7,262 nucleotides of DNA. It comes from Pseudobdellovibrio sp. (GTDB lineage: Bacteria > Bdellovibrionota > Bdellovibrionia > Bdellovibrionales > Bdellovibrionaceae). The notes below the pieces were generated by a model. It was not told where the DNA came from, made no database searches, and saw nothing but the letters and a program-made list of their open reading frames with translations. The position numbers and the translations under genes are program-made. This document shows, one piece after another, positions 4,913-7,262 of the stretch; positions within the stretch are counted from its first letter, which is position 1; each line of letters opens with the position of its first letter. The stretch lies in contig JANWIU010000140.1 of the NCBI GenBank assembly GCA_025449725.1, forward strand, positions 1-7,262. Reading direction: 5' to 3'.

Positions 4913-6178
4913 ATGGTTTTTCAAGATATAAACTACTCCCAAATTCAAGTTCCTTCAAACACCATTCATCCGGCAAAAATTATCGACCGAGTGTTTTCGT
5001 TCGTAATTGATTATCTGGTAATTTCGCCTTTTATCATGTTCGCGCTGTATCTGGTGTTCAATAACGGATTTGTCTTCGCAAAAAATAATCCATTAGCTGC
5101 AGAAAATGATCTCTTCTATATCTTAATGGCTGTGTCGTTTTTACTTTTATTCAGTTTGGTACAAGTGCTGTTTGTCGAAATTTGGCGTGCGACACCGGGG
5201 CAGTATTTCTTAAAACTTCGGTTTGAATTTGATGATGTTAATTCTTTGTCATTGGTTCGTTTGTACTTCAGACAAATCCTTTTTTGGTTCAGCTTTTTAC
5301 TTCTTGGAGTTCCTTTTTTATCTGTGTTAACGAATAAACGCCGCCGTACTTTTTACGATCAGGTGGCCGACGTCTCTGTAGTGACGGCTAAAGCGGAAAC
5401 TTTTTCGTTTACATTCGAACACGAATTTAAATATTGGCGTGCACTTGTGGCAACGCTGACTGTCTTCTTTATATTTATTTTTTCAACGTTCGTTTGGACT
5501 AACTACAAACAGATCGTTGGCCGTGCCGTCAGTTTTGCACAAATGCAGGAAAAGAAGTTTTTTTGCGACGGGCTTGAAACATTTGAATATGATAAACGTT
5601 TAGAGGCTGCAGTGGCGTTAAATCTGGTAAACCAACTATCAGATCAATGCTTGGATCGTGAAGCTGACTTCGTACTCTGGAAGCAAAAATACGATGGTTA
5701 CAGCATGGCCTATTACGCGAAGTCATTGACGGCTGAAGATTCTGAAAAAGAGCAGCAATACCTGACTAAAGCCTGCGAAGGTCAAGACGGTGATGAGGTG
5801 GCTTTGGGTTGCAAAGTCGCTAAGGCTTTTGAATCCCAACAGTTTGAGGAGCTTTACATGAGCTTAAATGAAGAAGGTCTTTTGGCAGACGTATTGAAGT
5901 ATGAAATAGCATTAAAGCTTGATAAAACTGATGATGCTGCAGCGAACTTTGAAAATCTGGCGCAATATAACAGTTTGAAACCGATGAGAAAATACCAGTT
6001 ACTGGAAATGTTGTCAGAGGGTGATGTCGAAGAAGAAAATCAACGGGCACCGGCGTCAGTTCCAGACACTGAAATCGAAGCTTATACAAAATTACAGCCC
6101 ACGGCACAAGATTCTGAAACACAAATTAGAAAATCTGACCGGCACGGAAAAATCATGGAACTCTTGGGGGATCTGTGA
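4913..6178 (+). CDS. RDD-family membrane protein with C-terminal soluble domain
   Basis: A 421-residue protein. Residues 21-158 form an RDD domain: IIDRVFSFVIDY carries the conserved Arg26 and Asp33, ATPGQYFLKLRF (93-104) is the typical loop after helix 2, and RRRTFYDQVADVSVV (143-157) carries the C-terminal Arg and Asp. Three helices fit about 27-50, 67-90 and 121-139. A fourth, at about 176-195 (LVATLTVFFIFIFSTFVW), is extra. After it, residues 200-421 are soluble, rich in acidic and helical residues with Cys218, Cys246, Cys288 and Cys300, reminiscent of TPR-like helical repeats, though I cannot assign a repeat. RDD proteins are membrane proteins of mostly unknown function, some implicated in transport. 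The ATG at 4913 is the only reasonable start (a stop lies at 4904-4906 in frame) yet has no ribosome site. The gene overlaps the rhomboid gene by GTGA. Confidence 0.83.
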   Translation: MVFQDINYSQIQVPSNTIHPAKIIDRVFSFVIDYLVISPFIMFALYLVFNNGFVFAKNNPLAAENDLFYILMAVSFLLLFSLVQVLFVEIWRATPGQYFLKLRFEFDDVNSLSLVRLYFRQILFWFSFLLLGVPFLSVLTNKRRRTFYDQVADVSVVTAKAETFSFTFEHEFKYWRALVATLTVFFIFIFSTFVWTNYKQIVGRAVSFAQMQEKKFFCDGLETFEYDKRLEAAVALNLVNQLSDQCLDREADFVLWKQKYDGYSMAYYAKSLTAEDSEKEQQYLTKACEGQDGDEVALGCKVAKAFESQQFEELYMSLNEEGLLADVLKYEIALKLDKTDDAAANFENLAQYNSLKPMRKYQLLEMLSEGDVEEENQRAPASVPDTEIEAYTKLQPTAQDSETQIRKSDRHGKIMELLGDL

Positions 6179-7116
6179 TTGTACCTGGTGACTTCAGAAG
6201 TTTTACTTCGAAGCCGTTTTTCAAAATTTCTTGGATCGTTCTTTTTTTGAATTTTTTTGTGTATGGAATTGTTTCCATGACCGATCAAACTTGGCCCAGT
6301 AACGAACTTGCAGAAAAAATGCAGCAAGAGTCGTTTAAGCATTCGTTGTATGAGATGTACAACCAAACTCAGGATCCTATCGAAATAAAAAGCGGTGAAA
6401 CTGTTGATTCGGTCTTCTATCGTGCGATCAAAGATGAAAAATTTTGGAGCCGCATTGACTCTTTTCCCTTTGCGGGGGACCAGATTGCGATTGCTGAAGT
6501 AAAATCCGTTATGACCAGCTTTTACAAATCCTATAAAGCGTCTCCGCAGTTTCAATTTGGATTGGGCGGTTTTGAGGCCTCTCCCTGGTCATGGGTGACG
6601 TATCAATTCATTCATGCCTCCTTTGTACATTTGTTCGGAAATTTAATTATCATATTTCTCGTGATGGCCTATTTAGAACAGACAGTGAGCTCCGGAGTAC
6701 TAGTCGGTATTTACTTACTTTCCGGATTTGTCGGCGGAATGTTTTTTCTTTCTATGGACCGTTCAGGCGGCATGTCGGTGATCGGTGCCAGTGCTTCAGC
6801 CAGTGGATTACTGGGATTTTTATTGGTATACCATAATAGTAAATTGATGCCGTGGTTTTACATGTTGGCTCCTGTAAAAGACGGGTACGGCAAAATCTAT
6901 TTGCCTGTATTTTTCATTCTTCCGATTTTTCTGATGTCTGACTTTATCACTTTGTGGTGGGAACCCACCGGAGTGGCCACAAACGTTGCCGTATCAGCAC
7001 ACGTCGGTGGTGCGCTGACAGGCATGATCATGGCCTCAGTCTATTTACTCTTCAGGAGCAAAGCCGCGTCTCATGGTATTTTCAGTGACGACGATAGGCT
7101 CCATGAATTGTCTTAA
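6175..7116 (+). CDS. Rhomboid-family intramembrane serine protease
   Basis: A 313-residue polytopic protein of the rhomboid family, which cleaves transmembrane segments inside the membrane. Helix 1 is at about 16-36. A 100-residue charged loop (37-137) follows. Then comes the family core: WSWVTYQFIHASFVHLFGN (138-156) with His147, His152 and Asn156, helices with LEQTVSSGVLVGIYLLSGFV, the nucleophile motif GASAS (204-208) with Ser206, and the last core helix AVSAHVGGALTGM with the catalytic His276 and HxGGxxxG pattern. All catalytic elements are present, so it should be active. The GTG start overlaps the RDD stop as GTGA, with GGGGGA 4 nt upstream, implying coupled translation and a shared function. 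Its last 24 codons overlap the convergent P5C dehydrogenase gene. The neighbouring RDD protein or its soluble tail is a possible substrate or partner (inference). Confidence 0.92.
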   Translation: MIVPGDFRSFTSKPFFKISWIVLFLNFFVYGIVSMTDQTWPSNELAEKMQQESFKHSLYEMYNQTQDPIEIKSGETVDSVFYRAIKDEKFWSRIDSFPFAGDQIAIAEVKSVMTSFYKSYKASPQFQFGLGGFEASPWSWVTYQFIHASFVHLFGNLIIIFLVMAYLEQTVSSGVLVGIYLLSGFVGGMFFLSMDRSGGMSVIGASASASGLLGFLLVYHNSKLMPWFYMLAPVKDGYGKIYLPVFFILPIFLMSDFITLWWEPTGVATNVAVSAHVGGALTGMIMASVYLLFRSKAASHGIFSDDDRLHELS

Positions 7117-7262
7117 ATAGTCAGGGCCGCCGGTTTTAGAACCGATTCCTGACATTTTAAAGCCACCAAAAGGATGACGGTCAACCATTGCACCCGTGAT
7201 ACCGCGGTTGATGTACATATTGCCGACTTCCAGTTCATATTTAACTTTTTCGATATTCGCGG
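7045..7262 (-). CDS. L-glutamate gamma-semialdehyde (P5C) dehydrogenase, C-terminal part, cut by right edge
   Basis: Reading the minus strand, 72 codons plus a stop TAA (7047-7045) encode the end of an aldehyde dehydrogenase. NMYINRGITGAM and RHPFGGFKMSGIGSKTGGPDY form the characteristic C-terminal catalytic-domain signature of P5C dehydrogenases, and the tail TENTMRRGFAPEE matches the end of homologues from delta-type proteobacteria. The enzyme oxidises L-glutamate gamma-semialdehyde to glutamate with NAD+, the second step of proline catabolism. In related bacteria this sequence usually ends a bifunctional PutA (proline dehydrogenase plus P5C dehydrogenase), but the N-terminal part is outside the window, so PutA and the single-function PruA/RocA form cannot be separated. 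The gene is convergent with the rhomboid gene and overlaps its end by 72 nt. Family call is strong. Confidence 0.88.
   Translation of the reverse strand, partial: ANIEKVKYELEVGNMYINRGITGAMVDRHPFGGFKMSGIGSKTGGPDYLRQFMEPIVVTENTMRRGFAPEE

Noticed and set aside
5820..6555. Two minus-strand frames (100 and 157 codons) opposite the RDD and rhomboid genes
   Set aside because: Antisense shadows; the plus-strand proteins have clear family motifs and the GTGA junction.
6591..6836. Plus-strand frame of 81 codons inside the rhomboid gene
   Set aside because: Alternative frame across the rhomboid catalytic core.

Overview
The window looks like chromosomal DNA from a predatory bacterium of the Bdellovibrio group (Bdellovibrionota). 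I infer this from protein style: a small GT9 protein with a hydrophobic N-terminus, a PMT/ArnT-like GT39 enzyme, a P5C dehydrogenase ending in RRGFAPEE, and several secreted or membrane proteins of unknown function. Base composition looks AT-richer than I would expect for B. bacteriovorus, so a lower-GC relative is plausible. No tRNA, rRNA, CRISPR array or intact insertion sequence is visible.

Left part (1-2603, minus strand): three closely packed genes read leftwards. They are a secreted lipase-like alpha/beta hydrolase, a GT39 membrane glycosyltransferase starting 2 nt after the lipase stop, and a GT9 heptosyltransferase-like gene starting 12 nt after the GT39 stop and running off the left edge. 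This is probably one transcription unit for envelope lipid or glycan work.

Middle part (2604-4337): a divergent intergenic region holds a sigma70-like promoter for a plus-strand gene of unknown function, whose protein has an acidic N-terminus and a basic C-terminus and which ends in a clear intrinsic terminator. A 407-bp gap follows. It contains two related palindromes about 100 bp apart (a REP/REPIN-like pair), then GTCTCA/TGAGAC palindromes, then a good match to a sigma28 (FliA) promoter. That promoter leads into a small protein with a Fis-type helix-turn-helix domain and no AAA+ domain, followed by another terminator.

Right part (4338-7262): a small membrane-anchored unknown protein is followed by an 11-bp perfect hairpin. 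Next is a two-gene unit: an RDD-family membrane protein with an unusual C-terminal soluble domain, overlapping by 4 nt (GTGA) with a rhomboid-family intramembrane serine protease. The rhomboid gene converges on, and overlaps by 72 nt, the 3' end of a minus-strand L-glutamate gamma-semialdehyde (P5C) dehydrogenase gene cut by the right edge.

The most interesting points are the FliA-type promoter and palindromes in front of the stand-alone HTH protein, the RDD-rhomboid pair with its start codon pressed against a hairpin, the REPIN-like element, and the tail-to-tail gene overlap. No complete new system can be claimed from sequence alone.
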